64,000 nucleotides of DNA from Pseudomonas sp. DC1.2 (GTDB lineage: Bacteria; Pseudomonadota; Gammaproteobacteria; Pseudomonadales; Pseudomonadaceae). The translations under genes were made by a program, and so were the position numbers. The notes under the pieces are model-generated. The model had not been told where the DNA came from. It did not search any database and saw only the letters and a list, made by a program, of their open reading frames with translations. This document shows, piece by piece, positions 48,061 to 56,843 of the stretch (the stretch's first letter is position 1; each line of letters begins with the position of its first letter). The stretch spans positions 2,919,001 to 2,983,000 of the forward strand of contig NZ_CP133782.1 of NCBI RefSeq assembly GCF_034351645.1, given 5' to 3'.

Positions 48061-48900
48061 ATGCCTCCATCCATTGCACTACCGGCCGCACTTGAGTCGC
48101 CGTTCAGACCGGGCGAAGTCGCCCTGGTCGGCGCCGGCCCCGGCGACCCGCGCTTGCTGACCTTACGCGCCTGGAGCCTGTTGATGCAGGCCGACGCAGT
48201 GGTATACGACCGTCTCATCAGCGACGAATTGCTGACGTTGATCCCTCTGACCTGCGCGCGGCATTACGTCGGCAAGGCAAGCGGCTGCCACAGCCTGCCC
48301 CAGGAACAGATCAACGAACTGCTCGCCGACCTCGCCGATCAGGGGCAGCGCGTGGTGCGACTCAAGGGCGGTGATCCGTTCATCTTCGGTCGCGGGGCCG
48401 AAGAGCTTCAATACTTGCTGCAACGCGGCATCGACTGCCAGGTGGTTCCGGGGATCACCGCCGCTTCCGGCTGTAGCGCCTATGCGGGGATTCCGCTGAC
48501 CCACCGGGACCTGGTCAACTCCTGCCGCTTCATCACCGGGCACCTGCAACGCGACGGAGAATTGTCACTGCCCTGGAGCAGCCTGGCCGACAGCACTCAA
48601 ACCCTGGTGTTTTACATGGGGTTATCGAACCTTGGGGTTATCGCGCGGCGCTTGATCGAGGCCGGAATGCCCGCCGATATGCCGGCGGCGCTGATCTGCA
48701 ACGGCACGCGGCCCGACCAGCATGTCGCCCGGGGCTTGCTGTATCAATTGCCGACCCTGGCGCTGGAGTGCCCGCCCGGGATTCCAACGCTGACGGTGAT
48801 CGGCACAGTGGTCGATCTGTTCGCCGAACAACCACTGGAATACCCGGCGCGCCTCTACCCCACTCAGGTGCTGCAACACCCGATCGAAGTGACGCGATGA
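48061..48900 (+). CDS. nirE: NirE, uroporphyrinogen III C-methyltransferase
   Basis: 279 residues from MPPSIALPAALESPF, the length of P. aeruginosa NirE; AAGGA precedes the start. SUMT motifs are VALVGAGPGDPRLLTLRAW, VVRLKGGDPFIFGRGAEE, VVPGITAASGCSAYAGIPLTHRD and TLVFYMG. It makes precorrin-2, the first committed step toward siroheme and heme d1. It overlaps nirN by four bases. Confidence 0.96.
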   Translation: MPPSIALPAALESPFRPGEVALVGAGPGDPRLLTLRAWSLLMQADAVVYDRLISDELLTLIPLTCARHYVGKASGCHSLPQEQINELLADLADQGQRVVRLKGGDPFIFGRGAEELQYLLQRGIDCQVVPGITAASGCSAYAGIPLTHRDLVNSCRFITGHLQRDGELSLPWSSLADSTQTLVFYMGLSNLGVIARRLIEAGMPADMPAALICNGTRPDQHVARGLLYQLPTLALECPPGIPTLTVIGTVVDLFAEQPLEYPARLYPTQVLQHPIEVTR

Positions 48901-50402
48901 GGCGCCTCGTGCTTGCACCGCTGCTATGGGTCACTGCCGTCCAGGCCGGCGCTGCGGTACCCTCCTCAAGCGCGATTCTTGAACAGGCCGCGAGCAACTA
49001 CCGACAACATTGCCAGAGCTGCCACGGCGCCAACCGTTTCGGTGCTGCCGGCCCGGCCTTGCTGCCGGAAAGTCTGAGCCGGATCAAACCGGAGGAAATT
49101 CGCAGCGTGATTGAAAGCGGTCGCCCTGCCAGCCAGATGTCAGGTTACGCCGACGTACTCAGCGCCGCGCAGATCGAGGCGATGGTCGACTATTTGCAGC
49201 AACCGCCCACAACGGCGCCGACCTGGAGCAACGCCGACATTCTCGCCAGTCACTCGCTACTCGCCGATATCAGCAAGCTGCCCAACACGCCTCAGCATGG
49301 GGCCGACCCGCTGAACCTGTTCGTGGTGGTGGAAGCGGGCGATCATCACATCGATATCCTCGACGGTGACCGCTTTGAAGTGTTGGCACGGTTTGCTTCG
49401 CACTTTGCGGTGCATGGCGGGCCGAAGTTTTCGCCGGACGGCCGCTTCGTCTACATAGCCTCTCGCGATGGCTGGGTCAGCCTGTACGACTTGCACAACC
49501 TGAAACTGATCGCCGAGGTCCGCGTGGGGCTCAATACCCGCAACCTTGCGGTAAGCAAAGATGGACGCTGGGTGCTGGTGGGCAATTACCTGCCGGGCAA
49601 TCTCGTGGTGCTGGATGCCCGCGACTTGTCGCTGATCAAAACCATTGCGACAATCGGTCAGGACGGTACTGCGTCACGGGTCAGCGCGGTCTACACCGCC
49701 CCGCCGCGTGACAGTTTCATCGTGGCGCTCAAGGACGTTAACGAGGTCTGGGAGCTGTCGAGCGCCGGCACACCAAACTTCGTACCACGACGAATCCATG
49801 CCGAAGATGTGCTAGACGACTTTTCCTTTTCGCCGGACTACAAGCAACTGCTGGCCACGTCGCGCAAGGCCAAAGGCGGCCAGGTGATTGACCTCGACAG
49901 TGGCAAGGTGGTCACCGATATACCGCTACCGGGGATGCCGCACTTGGGGTCCGGAACTTATTGGAAACGTAACGGTGAGTGGGTATTCGCCACGCCGAAC
50001 ATCAGCAAGGGTCTGATCTCGGTCATCGATTTCAAGACCTGGAAGCTGATCAAGGAAATTCCGACCCTGGGGCCGGGTTTCTTCATGCGCAGTCACGTCA
50101 ATTCACGTTACGCCTGGACCGACGTGTTCTTTGGGCCCGACAACGATGCGATCCACCTGATCGACAAACAAACCCTGGAAATCGCCTACACCCTGCGCCC
50201 GATGCCCGGCAAGACCGCCGCCCACGTCGAGTTCACTCGCGACGGCCGCTACCTGTTGCTGAGCATCTGGGCCACTGATGGTGCGCTGATCGTTTACGAC
50301 AGCAATACCCTCAAGGAAATTAAACGCATCCCGATGAACAAGCCCTCGGGCAAGTACAACGTCGGCAACAAAATCGAGTTTGCCGAGGGTACGTCGCACT
50401 AA
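48897..50402 (+). CDS. nirN: NirN, d1-dehydrogenase c-type cytochrome
   Basis: 501 residues. Signal peptide (MRRLVLAPLLWVTAVQAGAA), heme motif CQSCH (Cys39, Cys42, His43), and a NirS-like d1 propeller ending TGKxN-like SGKYNVGNKIEFAEG. It oxidises the last propionate of dihydro-heme d1 and passes d1 to NirS. Last gene of the nirS cluster, with an ATGA overlap with nirE. Confidence 0.95.
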   Translation: MRRLVLAPLLWVTAVQAGAAVPSSSAILEQAASNYRQHCQSCHGANRFGAAGPALLPESLSRIKPEEIRSVIESGRPASQMSGYADVLSAAQIEAMVDYLQQPPTTAPTWSNADILASHSLLADISKLPNTPQHGADPLNLFVVVEAGDHHIDILDGDRFEVLARFASHFAVHGGPKFSPDGRFVYIASRDGWVSLYDLHNLKLIAEVRVGLNTRNLAVSKDGRWVLVGNYLPGNLVVLDARDLSLIKTIATIGQDGTASRVSAVYTAPPRDSFIVALKDVNEVWELSSAGTPNFVPRRIHAEDVLDDFSFSPDYKQLLATSRKAKGGQVIDLDSGKVVTDIPLPGMPHLGSGTYWKRNGEWVFATPNISKGLISVIDFKTWKLIKEIPTLGPGFFMRSHVNSRYAWTDVFFGPDNDAIHLIDKQTLEIAYTLRPMPGKTAAHVEFTRDGRYLLLSIWATDGALIVYDSNTLKEIKRIPMNKPSGKYNVGNKIEFAEGTSH

Positions 50403-50457
50403 CCCGAATACGGGATGTACCTCATCACAGGGTTGTCACTCACCTTCCCCCGCAGCT

Positions 50458-51201
50458 TCAGCCCAAGGTGTAACCGTTATCGACTTTCCAGTCCTGACCG
50501 TAGACACCCCGGGCACCTTGGGACAGTTGAAAGACAATCACGTTGGCCACCGCTGACGCATCGAGGAAATGACCGGGCAACAGACGTTTGCCAAGGGTGT
50601 CGGCGACGTCGCCGAGTTCCCCTTCGTTCAAGCCCAGGTTGTCCCACATCGCGGTCGCGGTCGGCCCTGGGGAGACCACATTGATTCGTACATCAAAGCG
50701 CGCGAACTCCACCGCCAACGTGCGTGCCTGAGCCGTGAGCGCAGCCTTGCTGGCAATGCAGGTCGCCAGGCCCGGGAAGGTCGATCCCGTCAGGAAACTC
50801 CCGACAAACACCACCGAAGCCGGACTGGCCAACGTCCCGCGCAACGCCGACAGGGTGTTCAGCGCCCCGGCACCGTTGACCGCCCACTGACGCTGGAAGG
50901 CTGGCATGTCGAGGCTGTCGGCCATTTCGGCGATCCCCGCGTTAGGCACCAGATAGTCCACTGGGCCCAGCGCCGAAGCGCGTTCGGCCAGATCCCGTAG
51001 ATCGTCCTGACAGGTGACGTCCCCGGCGCACCATTGCAGTCGTTCGCCATAGATCTGCTGCAAGGTCGGCAATTCGCCGACGGTCCGTGACATCGCCAGC
51101 ACCTTGACCCCTCGCGGCAAAAGCGCCGCGCACAAGGCCAAGCCAATCCCGGAGCTGGCCCCGGTGATCACGGCCACACGATCCTGAAACTCGGTTTGCA
51201 T
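50458..51201 (-). CDS. SDR-family protein lacking the catalytic tyrosine
   Basis: 247 residues from MQTEFQDRVAVITGASSGIG, with AGGAG placed for this ATG or the one before it. Cofactor motif TGASSGIG and PNAGIAEM are present. The active-site YxxxK is replaced by CIASK (in LATCIASKAALTAQ), so the usual proton-donor Tyr is Cys. It is convergent to nirN and has a DNR-like box upstream. It may bind a nucleotide without classical oxidoreductase activity. Function is unknown. Confidence 0.85.
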   Translation of the reverse strand: MQTEFQDRVAVITGASSGIGLALCAALLPRGVKVLAMSRTVGELPTLQQIYGERLQWCAGDVTCQDDLRDLAERASALGPVDYLVPNAGIAEMADSLDMPAFQRQWAVNGAGALNTLSALRGTLASPASVVFVGSFLTGSTFPGLATCIASKAALTAQARTLAVEFARFDVRINVVSPGPTATAMWDNLGLNEGELGDVADTLGKRLLPGHFLDASAVANVIVFQLSQGARGVYGQDWKVDNGYTLG

Positions 51202-51282
51202 CATGTTCTCCTGGGCATCGTTGATGCCAAGCATTAGGGACATTGCGAGCCCCTATCTTTGAACAGGTGCAAAAATACCGAC

Positions 51283-51296
51283 TTGACGGCGATCAG
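51283..51296. promoter_or_regulatory. FNR/DNR-like box upstream of the SDR gene
   Basis: TTGACGGCGATCAG, eight of ten positions, 82 nt before the SDR start and 27 nt beyond the hemN stop. Confidence 0.6.
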
Positions 51297-51322
51297 ATTT
51301 CTACACGGGTGATTTCGATACT

Positions 51323-52711
51323 TCAAACAGTGCGGGAAAACTGACCTTTCTGTGCGCCACCCAGGTAGGCGTCAAACGCCATTGCGACGCTGCGCATCAT
51401 CAAATACCCTTGGGGCAACAGCAGCAATTGGTCGCGGTGAATCTCCAGCAGTCCGTCACGCACATGCTCATCCAATTGCGCCAGCGCGTCGGCAAAATAT
51501 TGGGTAAAGCAAATGCCATGACCCGCCTCGAACTTGCCGAAATCGACCCGGCCATGGCACATCAGGTCGCTGATCACATCACGGCGCAGCAGGTCATCGG
51601 CCTTCAAACGGTAACCCCGATGCACCGGCAACAAGCCTTGATCAATACGGGCGTAGTACTGCGAAAGCTCCTTGACGCTCTGGCTGTAGCTGTCACCGAC
51701 CTTGCCAATCGAAGACACCCCAAGACCGATCAAATCGCAGTCAGCGTGGGTCGAGTAACCCTGAAAATTGCGTTGCAACGTACCCTGGGTGCGGGCCAGC
51801 GCCAGCTCATCGTCCGGTAACGCAAAGTGATCCATGCCGATATAGACATAACCGGCCTCGGTCAGACGGAGGATGGTCAGTTCAAGCAACTCAAGTTTGC
51901 GCTCCGGTGGTGGCATGTCGGCTGGACGAATCAGTCGTTGCGCGCGCACCCGCTCCGGCAAATGAGCGTAGCTGTAGGCGGCAATTCGATCAGGACGCAA
52001 CGCGATGATTTTGCCGAGGGTGACATCGAAACTCTTCACCGTTTGCAGTGGCAGGCCGTAAATCAGGTCGACGCTGATCGACTTGAATTGCGCCCGGCGC
52101 GCCGCAGCGACCAGCGCATAAATCTGCTCTTCACTTTGCTGGCGATTGACCGCCGCTTGCACGTCGGGGTCGAAGTCCTGCACGCCAAAACTCAGGCGAT
52201 TGAAGCCCAACTGGCGCATCGACTGGATCTGCTCGGTGCTGATGGTACGGGGGTCGACTTCGATGGAAAACTCATGGTCGTCGCTGTCGTCCATGTCGAA
52301 TGCCTGGTGTAGACAGCCCATCAGGTCCGCCAACTGCTCACTGGTCAAATAGGTCGGCGTGCCCCCGCCCAGGTGCAATTGCGTGAGTTTTCGCGTGCGG
52401 TCGAACAAGGCGGCTTGCATCACGATTTCGCGCTTGAGGTACGTCAGGTATTCGACAGCGCGGTGAGTTTTCTGGGTAATGATTTTGTTGCAGGCGCAGT
52501 AGTAACAAAGGCTCTTGCAGAACGGAATGTGGATGTACACCGACAGAGACTTGGGCAGAGGCGCCAGGTTGCTGTCGGCGGCGGCACGTTGATAGTCATC
52601 GACGGCAAACGCTTGATGAAATTGCGGCGCGGTTGGATAGGAGGTATAGCGCGGCCCCGGACGGTCATATTTTTCGACCAGAGCGCGATCGAAATCAAAT
52701 GAAGTCGTCAT
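51323..52711 (-). CDS. hemN: HemN, O2-independent coproporphyrinogen III oxidase
   Basis: 462 residues from MTTSFDFDRALVEKYDRPGPRYTSYPT. Radical SAM cluster motif CKSLCYYC (Cys65, Cys69, Cys72) plus the conserved following Cys, HLGGGTPT, and the HemN C-terminal domain (DCDLIGLGVSSIG, FTQYFADAL). It makes protoporphyrinogen IX without oxygen, needed for heme supply during denitrification. It overlaps the upstream HemN-like gene by 17 nt and shares its DNR box. Confidence 0.95.
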   Translation of the reverse strand: MTTSFDFDRALVEKYDRPGPRYTSYPTAPQFHQAFAVDDYQRAAADSNLAPLPKSLSVYIHIPFCKSLCYYCACNKIITQKTHRAVEYLTYLKREIVMQAALFDRTRKLTQLHLGGGTPTYLTSEQLADLMGCLHQAFDMDDSDDHEFSIEVDPRTISTEQIQSMRQLGFNRLSFGVQDFDPDVQAAVNRQQSEEQIYALVAAARRAQFKSISVDLIYGLPLQTVKSFDVTLGKIIALRPDRIAAYSYAHLPERVRAQRLIRPADMPPPERKLELLELTILRLTEAGYVYIGMDHFALPDDELALARTQGTLQRNFQGYSTHADCDLIGLGVSSIGKVGDSYSQSVKELSQYYARIDQGLLPVHRGYRLKADDLLRRDVISDLMCHGRVDFGKFEAGHGICFTQYFADALAQLDEHVRDGLLEIHRDQLLLLPQGYLMMRSVAMAFDAYLGGAQKGQFSRTV

Positions 52712-54080
52712 GATCAATCCACTCGCTATGGGGTTCATGCCCCCCACCGCCCGAATCCTTTTCAAACAAGTTGCAGATGGCATCTACGTGCGGCCGACCG
52801 GCCGGAAGAATACTGATGAACCGGTCAGACAGCTCAATCAACCCGTCACTGGCCAATTGCTCCAGCACAGGCCAGACGGCGTAAAAGTACTGGCGAAAGA
52901 TCAGTCCATAACGCCTCTCGATTGACTGGACATCCAGCTCCAGATCACACGCCATGCGTTCGGTGACCATTTGCCTGACCTGGCTCCCTGCCTCACAGCG
53001 CCAGCCACGACTCGTCGGCAATTGGTCCATGTCCAAGCATTGCTGATACCGTTCCAGTTCGTCGGTATTCTGTGCATACAAATCGTCGATCTGACTGATA
53101 GCGCCCAAGCCGAACCCGATATGGTCGCAATACCCGTAACGGGTAAACCCCTCACAATTACGACGTAATCGACCGCGCTCCTGGGCAATCGCCAAGTCAT
53201 CATCGGGCCGGACAAACTGCCCCAGGCCGATGTAGTGGTAACCTGCGCCGAGCAACTGTTCAAAGCAGATCTCGCGCATGGCGCCTTTATCGTCCTCGCT
53301 CGAAAACACCTTGAGGGTGTCGGCGGCCATCGCCCGATAGCGTTGAGGTGGCCGGGAATAATCAAATACCAGCAGCCGGTCCGGCTCCAGTTCGACGAGA
53401 GTGGCCAATTTCAGCGCGAAACTTTCCGGCGTCTGCCAGGCATGGCCATAACCCAAATCAACATTGATGGATCGATAACCAAAGGTACGCGCGGCATCGA
53501 TAAGCGAATGAATGGGTGCCGGGTTCTGGTAGCAGTCCACCGACATATCACTGTCGGCATCAATGTCCGGAACGCCGATGCTGACGTGGTTGAACCCCAA
53601 ATCTCGCAGCACGCCCATGGTCGACCAATCAGTGTGGTGAAGGTCAACTTCAACGCTGTACTCACTGAACTCATGGTCGAGAAAGTTGAATCGCTCACGA
53701 AGTTGACTCATCAGCCGTTTCAGGTGGGCAATGATGGGTGTTCCGCCCCCCAAGTGAAACTGCTCGACCCGCTGCCCTGTCCCCAGGTGACAGCCGACGA
53801 GGTCGATCTCATGGAGCAGGCGCTGAAGATAGTGTTCGATACCATTGTGCTCGCATGAAATACCGCGAGGGGAACACAAGGCAGGTCTCAGGTTAGAAGG
53901 CAGCTGCACGTTCAGGGACAACGGACGGCGCATCTGGCGACTGATGCGCAAAGACCGAAGCAAATCCAGTGAACCGATGCCGTCATGGAACTTGTCAGTT
54001 TCGACATGGCAATTGGGGTCAAGCACGCCTTGATCGCACCGAGCATTCAGCTCGCCGGGGCGGTGAAATAGATTGAGCAT
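52695..54080 (-). CDS. HemN paralogue without radical SAM cysteines
   Basis: 461 residues from MLNLFHRPGELNARCD, with GGAG eight bases upstream. It aligns with HemN over its length (FHLGGGTP at 109-115, SVEVDLHHTDWSTMGVLRDLGFNHVSIGV, HYIGLGQFVRPDDDLAIAQERGRL, GYCDHIGFGLGAISQIDDLYAQ, FRQYFYAVWPVLEQL). Where HemN has PFCKSLCYYC it reads PSNLRPALCS (61-70), so all three Fe-S ligands are gone. The frame is open and long, arguing against random decay. It may be a pseudoenzyme partner of HemN. First gene after a perfect DNR box. Confidence 0.88.
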   Translation of the reverse strand: MLNLFHRPGELNARCDQGVLDPNCHVETDKFHDGIGSLDLLRSLRISRQMRRPLSLNVQLPSNLRPALCSPRGISCEHNGIEHYLQRLLHEIDLVGCHLGTGQRVEQFHLGGGTPIIAHLKRLMSQLRERFNFLDHEFSEYSVEVDLHHTDWSTMGVLRDLGFNHVSIGVPDIDADSDMSVDCYQNPAPIHSLIDAARTFGYRSINVDLGYGHAWQTPESFALKLATLVELEPDRLLVFDYSRPPQRYRAMAADTLKVFSSEDDKGAMREICFEQLLGAGYHYIGLGQFVRPDDDLAIAQERGRLRRNCEGFTRYGYCDHIGFGLGAISQIDDLYAQNTDELERYQQCLDMDQLPTSRGWRCEAGSQVRQMVTERMACDLELDVQSIERRYGLIFRQYFYAVWPVLEQLASDGLIELSDRFISILPAGRPHVDAICNLFEKDSGGGGHEPHSEWIDHDDFI

Positions 54081-54139
54081 TACGGGGCTCCGAGACTGGC
54101 TGCGCACTACCAGTGTCGGGGCCTGGCGATCAATGCTCC

Positions 54140-54153
54140 TTGATTTGTATCAA
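54140..54153. promoter_or_regulatory. Perfect FNR/DNR box of the hemN-like/hemN operon
   Basis: TTGATTTGTATCAA, all ten consensus positions, 60 nt before the HemN-like start. Confidence 0.88.
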
Positions 54154-54200
54154 GCGCGAGCAAAGTGCTGGTTGTGCAGCTGACCGCCGGGTACGTCAGA

Positions 54201-54644
54201 TCACCACGTCAGATAAAACATGCCCTTGGCCAGCAGCACGATGACGATCATGTGGCAGAACAGGCTGCTATGGATGAAATGCAGGTATCGGCCATTCATC
54301 CGGCCACTTTTGAACAAAAACATGGCGACCAGAAAGTGCAGCAGTACGCTGACGGCTAGCAAGATCTTCAACATCAACAAGGTGCCGAACGATGAGGCCA
54401 ACGGTGTGGCAAGGGCCGGCAAATAGCGCAACCAGACCATTCCCGACCCCGCACCAAACAGCACCAGCAAAACCCATGGAATCAAGGTACGGGCGCGTCG
54501 ACCGATACCCTGTTCGACCAACAGCATCACCTTGACGGGGAGCTGTTTACGGATACTTTCCAGGAACAGAACTTCGAAGAATACCGTGCCGATAAAAATC
54601 AGCGCGGCAAACAGATGCAACGTCAGAAACAGCGGATAGAGCAT
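54201..54644 (-). CDS. CopD-like four-helix membrane protein, second copy
   Basis: 147 residues with the same layout as the 32579-33019 protein: TLHLFAALIFIGTVFFE, SSFGTLLMLKILLAVSVLLHFLVAMF, HSSLFCHMIVIVLLAKGMFYLTW. The three helix histidines are conserved between the copies. It stands alone, upstream (on the same strand) of the hemN-like operon. Probably heme- or copper-binding; function unknown. Confidence 0.8.
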   Translation of the reverse strand: MLYPLFLTLHLFAALIFIGTVFFEVLFLESIRKQLPVKVMLLVEQGIGRRARTLIPWVLLVLFGAGSGMVWLRYLPALATPLASSFGTLLMLKILLAVSVLLHFLVAMFLFKSGRMNGRYLHFIHSSLFCHMIVIVLLAKGMFYLTW

Positions 54645-54698
54645 GGAATTTTCGCTCTTATTTCAGCTCAACACGATTCACTCACAGTGCGGGAACCG

Positions 54699-54822
54699 TC
54701 AGTCCAATGGTTGCATCGCCACGCGATCACTGTCGCGAGCCTCGACCCAATGGGTCAGGGCCGCCACACTGACAGCGGTTAACGCCTCCATCTCGACACC
54801 GGTTTGCCCAGACAACTTGCAC
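54699..54822 (-). pseudogene. moaC: moaC fragment
   Basis: About 33 codons reading [22 protein letters not shown], the conserved MoaC segment, followed by an unrelated tail and stop at 54699-54701. The N-terminal part and the rest of the C-terminus are absent. It indicates that a moa cluster, related to moeA-moaB at 27.5 kb, once lay here. The rest of 54645-55244 holds no other gene I recognise. Confidence 0.75.
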
Positions 54823-55048
54823 CGGGGAACAACTCGCTCGTGCGCTTGGCCGCCTGGATGCCAGCGATCCTCGCGACTGCAAATACATCACCTACCACTG
54901 GCGATCAGTTGTCAGGTTTCGGCTTGCATACATGCGCGCGCGCCCCCGTGAGTAGAGGTGAGTCAGCGTTAATTCGGTCATAAGCAAAAGCCTTGCCCTT
55001 CCAGCTGCAGGTTACTGCGTAGAATACAGAGCAGGTCGACTCATGCGG

Positions 55049-55062
55049 TTGACATCAATCAA
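55049..55062. promoter_or_regulatory. FNR/DNR-like box with no intact target gene
   Basis: TTGACATCAATCAA, nine of ten positions. An ATG follows at 55080 and opens a frame beginning MPTTLRKPGCRTRHMLTAYW that resembles the start of an exported protein but then runs into the methyltransferase frame. It looks like the promoter and 5' scrap of a lost anaerobic gene. Confidence 0.55.
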
Positions 55063-55244
55063 GTAATTACAACAAGGCCATGCCTACAACCTTGCGTAAA
55101 CCTGGATGTCGAACACGGCACATGCTTACAGCATATTGGCTGTCAGCATTTCCACCAGGCGCAGGTAAAGCGTCACCGACAAGGTCCGCTCCACCACCAC
55201 TTGTCCTATCCTTGATCCACCTCCCCACAACTGCGGACTTCGAC

Positions 55245-55925
55245 ATGCCCGTCCCCGAATCCACCCTCCTCCAAAGCTGGCACCACAACGCCCAATCCTG
55301 GATCGAAGCCATCCGCACCGGCACCATCCAAAGCCGCCTCAAGGTCACCGACCAGGCAATCCTGCTGGCGGTGCTGGGCTGTCGGCCCGAGCGTGTGCTT
55401 GACCTGGGTTGTGGCGAGGGCTGGCTGTTGCGGGCGCTGACTGAACGGGCGATCGAAGCGGTCGGTGTGGATGGCGACCCGACGCTGGTTGAGGCAGCGC
55501 GGACAGCGGGCTCTGCGCGGGTGCATTTGGCAAGCTATGAAGAGTTGGTAGAGACGAGGGTGGACATCGGCAGTGGCTACAACATGATCTGCGCCAACTT
55601 CGCCTTGTTGCACCAGGACATTATCCCTCTGCTTGCCGCCATGCACGCCCTGCTCGCCCTGCTCGCCCCCGGCGGCGCCTTGGTGATCCAGACGCTGCAC
55701 CCGTGGACCGCAGCCGCGGGCGACTATCAGGATGGTTGGCGGGAAGAGACCTTCGCTGGGTTCAAGGGGCAGTGGCAACCCATGCCTTGGTACTCGCGCA
55801 CCTTATCCAGTTGGTTCAACGCGCTGGAAATGGCCGGTTTTCGGCTGACCGGCCTGCAGGAACCGCAGCACCCGCAAAGTCCTGTGCCGCAGTCATTGCT
55901 ACTGGTGGCCGAGCAGCGTGGATAA
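55245..55925 (+). CDS. Class I SAM-dependent methyltransferase
   Basis: 226 residues from MPVPESTLLQSWHHNAQSW. SAM-binding motif I is VLDLGCGEGWLLRAL, acidic loop VDGDPTLVEAA, and motif II/III region MICANFALLHQDIIPLLAAMHALLAPGG-like. The longer frame back to 55080 lacks methyltransferase features. Substrate unknown. It is the first apparently core gene beside the tRNA-Gly side of the region. Confidence 0.85.
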   Translation: MPVPESTLLQSWHHNAQSWIEAIRTGTIQSRLKVTDQAILLAVLGCRPERVLDLGCGEGWLLRALTERAIEAVGVDGDPTLVEAARTAGSARVHLASYEELVETRVDIGSGYNMICANFALLHQDIIPLLAAMHALLALLAPGGALVIQTLHPWTAAAGDYQDGWREETFAGFKGQWQPMPWYSRTLSSWFNALEMAGFRLTGLQEPQHPQSPVPQSLLLVAEQRG

Positions 55926-56043
55926 GTGCAATCGGGCCGCGAGTACCAGAAAAAAATCACCTACCCAGTATTGGATTTCACGTACTAGAAAATGTACTAA
56001 AAAACGTGGCTAGTAGTGTTTTCGAGCGGAACTTACTGGAACG

Positions 56044-56069
56044 AAAAAAGAGGCCGAAGCCTCTTTTTT
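56044..56069. terminator. Terminator after tRNA-Gly, bidirectional
   Basis: AAAAAAGAGGC-CGAA-GCCTCTTTTTT, an 11-bp hairpin with A and T runs on both sides, 42 nt past the tRNA-Gly 3' end. It now ends the pgsA-tRNA-Gly transcript. Confidence 0.85.
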
Positions 56070-56110
56070 CAGTTTCTGCAGACTTCAATGAAAGCCTGCA
56101 GAACAATATT

Positions 56111-56186
<76 letters not shown>

Positions 56187-56249
56187 TTCTTGGTGTGGCG
56201 CATTCTATAGAATCCAGAAGCTCCGTCAACCCTTTGATTCAAAAAAGTT

Positions 56250-56810
56250 TTATTTCTTTTGTACATCCGTCTTCAGATGTGGCCATGCGGCACGTAAGTA
56301 TTGAACCATGGACCACAGTGTCAGACCTGCCGATACCAGCAGCAACGCATAGCCCACCAGCACCCAAAAGCTGAAATCCGACGGGTTGGCCAATAGAATG
56401 ACCAGCGCCAGCATTTGCGCGGCGGTTTTCCATTTGCCCAAGTTCGATACGGCAACGTGGGCCCGTGCCCCAAGCTCGGCCATCCACTCGCGAAGTGCAG
56501 AGACCACAATCTCGCGACCGATGATCACCGCTGCCGGCAGTGTAAGCCACAGATTGCCATGCTCTTGCACCAGCAGCACCAGCGCTACCGCAACCATTAG
56601 CTTGTCAGCAACAGGGTCGAGGAAAGCCCCGAAAGGCGTGCTCTGTTCCAGGCGGCGTGCAAGATAGCCGTCCAGCCAATCGGTGGCAGCGGCAAATGCA
56701 AAGACCGAGCTGGACGCCAGGTAGCTCCATTGGTAAGGCAGGTAGAACAGTAAAATGAAGATCGGGATAAGCAGGACGCGTAGAACGGTAATCAGATTAG
56801 GGATATTCAT
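56250..56810 (-). CDS. pgsA: PgsA, CDP-diacylglycerol-glycerol-3-phosphate phosphatidyltransferase
   Basis: 186 residues from [21 protein letters not shown]-alcohol phosphotransferase signature [27 protein letters not shown], and four or more membrane helices. It makes phosphatidylglycerol phosphate for membrane lipids. Third gene of gacA-uvrC-pgsA, 33 nt after uvrC. Confidence 0.96.
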   Translation of the reverse strand: MNIPNLITVLRVLLIPIFILLFYLPYQWSYLASSSVFAFAAATDWLDGYLARRLEQSTPFGAFLDPVADKLMVAVALVLLVQEHGNLWLTLPAAVIIGREIVVSALREWMAELGARAHVAVSNLGKWKTAAQMLALVILLANPSDFSFWVLVGYALLLVSAGLTLWSMVQYLRAAWPHLKTDVQKK

Positions 56811-56843
56811 CGGCACAACTGGCTACGAGGTGAGTTGGGCATT

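Noticed and set aside
55926..56040. Integrase remnant beside tRNA-Gly
   Set aside because: Short frames here show no tyrosine-recombinase motifs.
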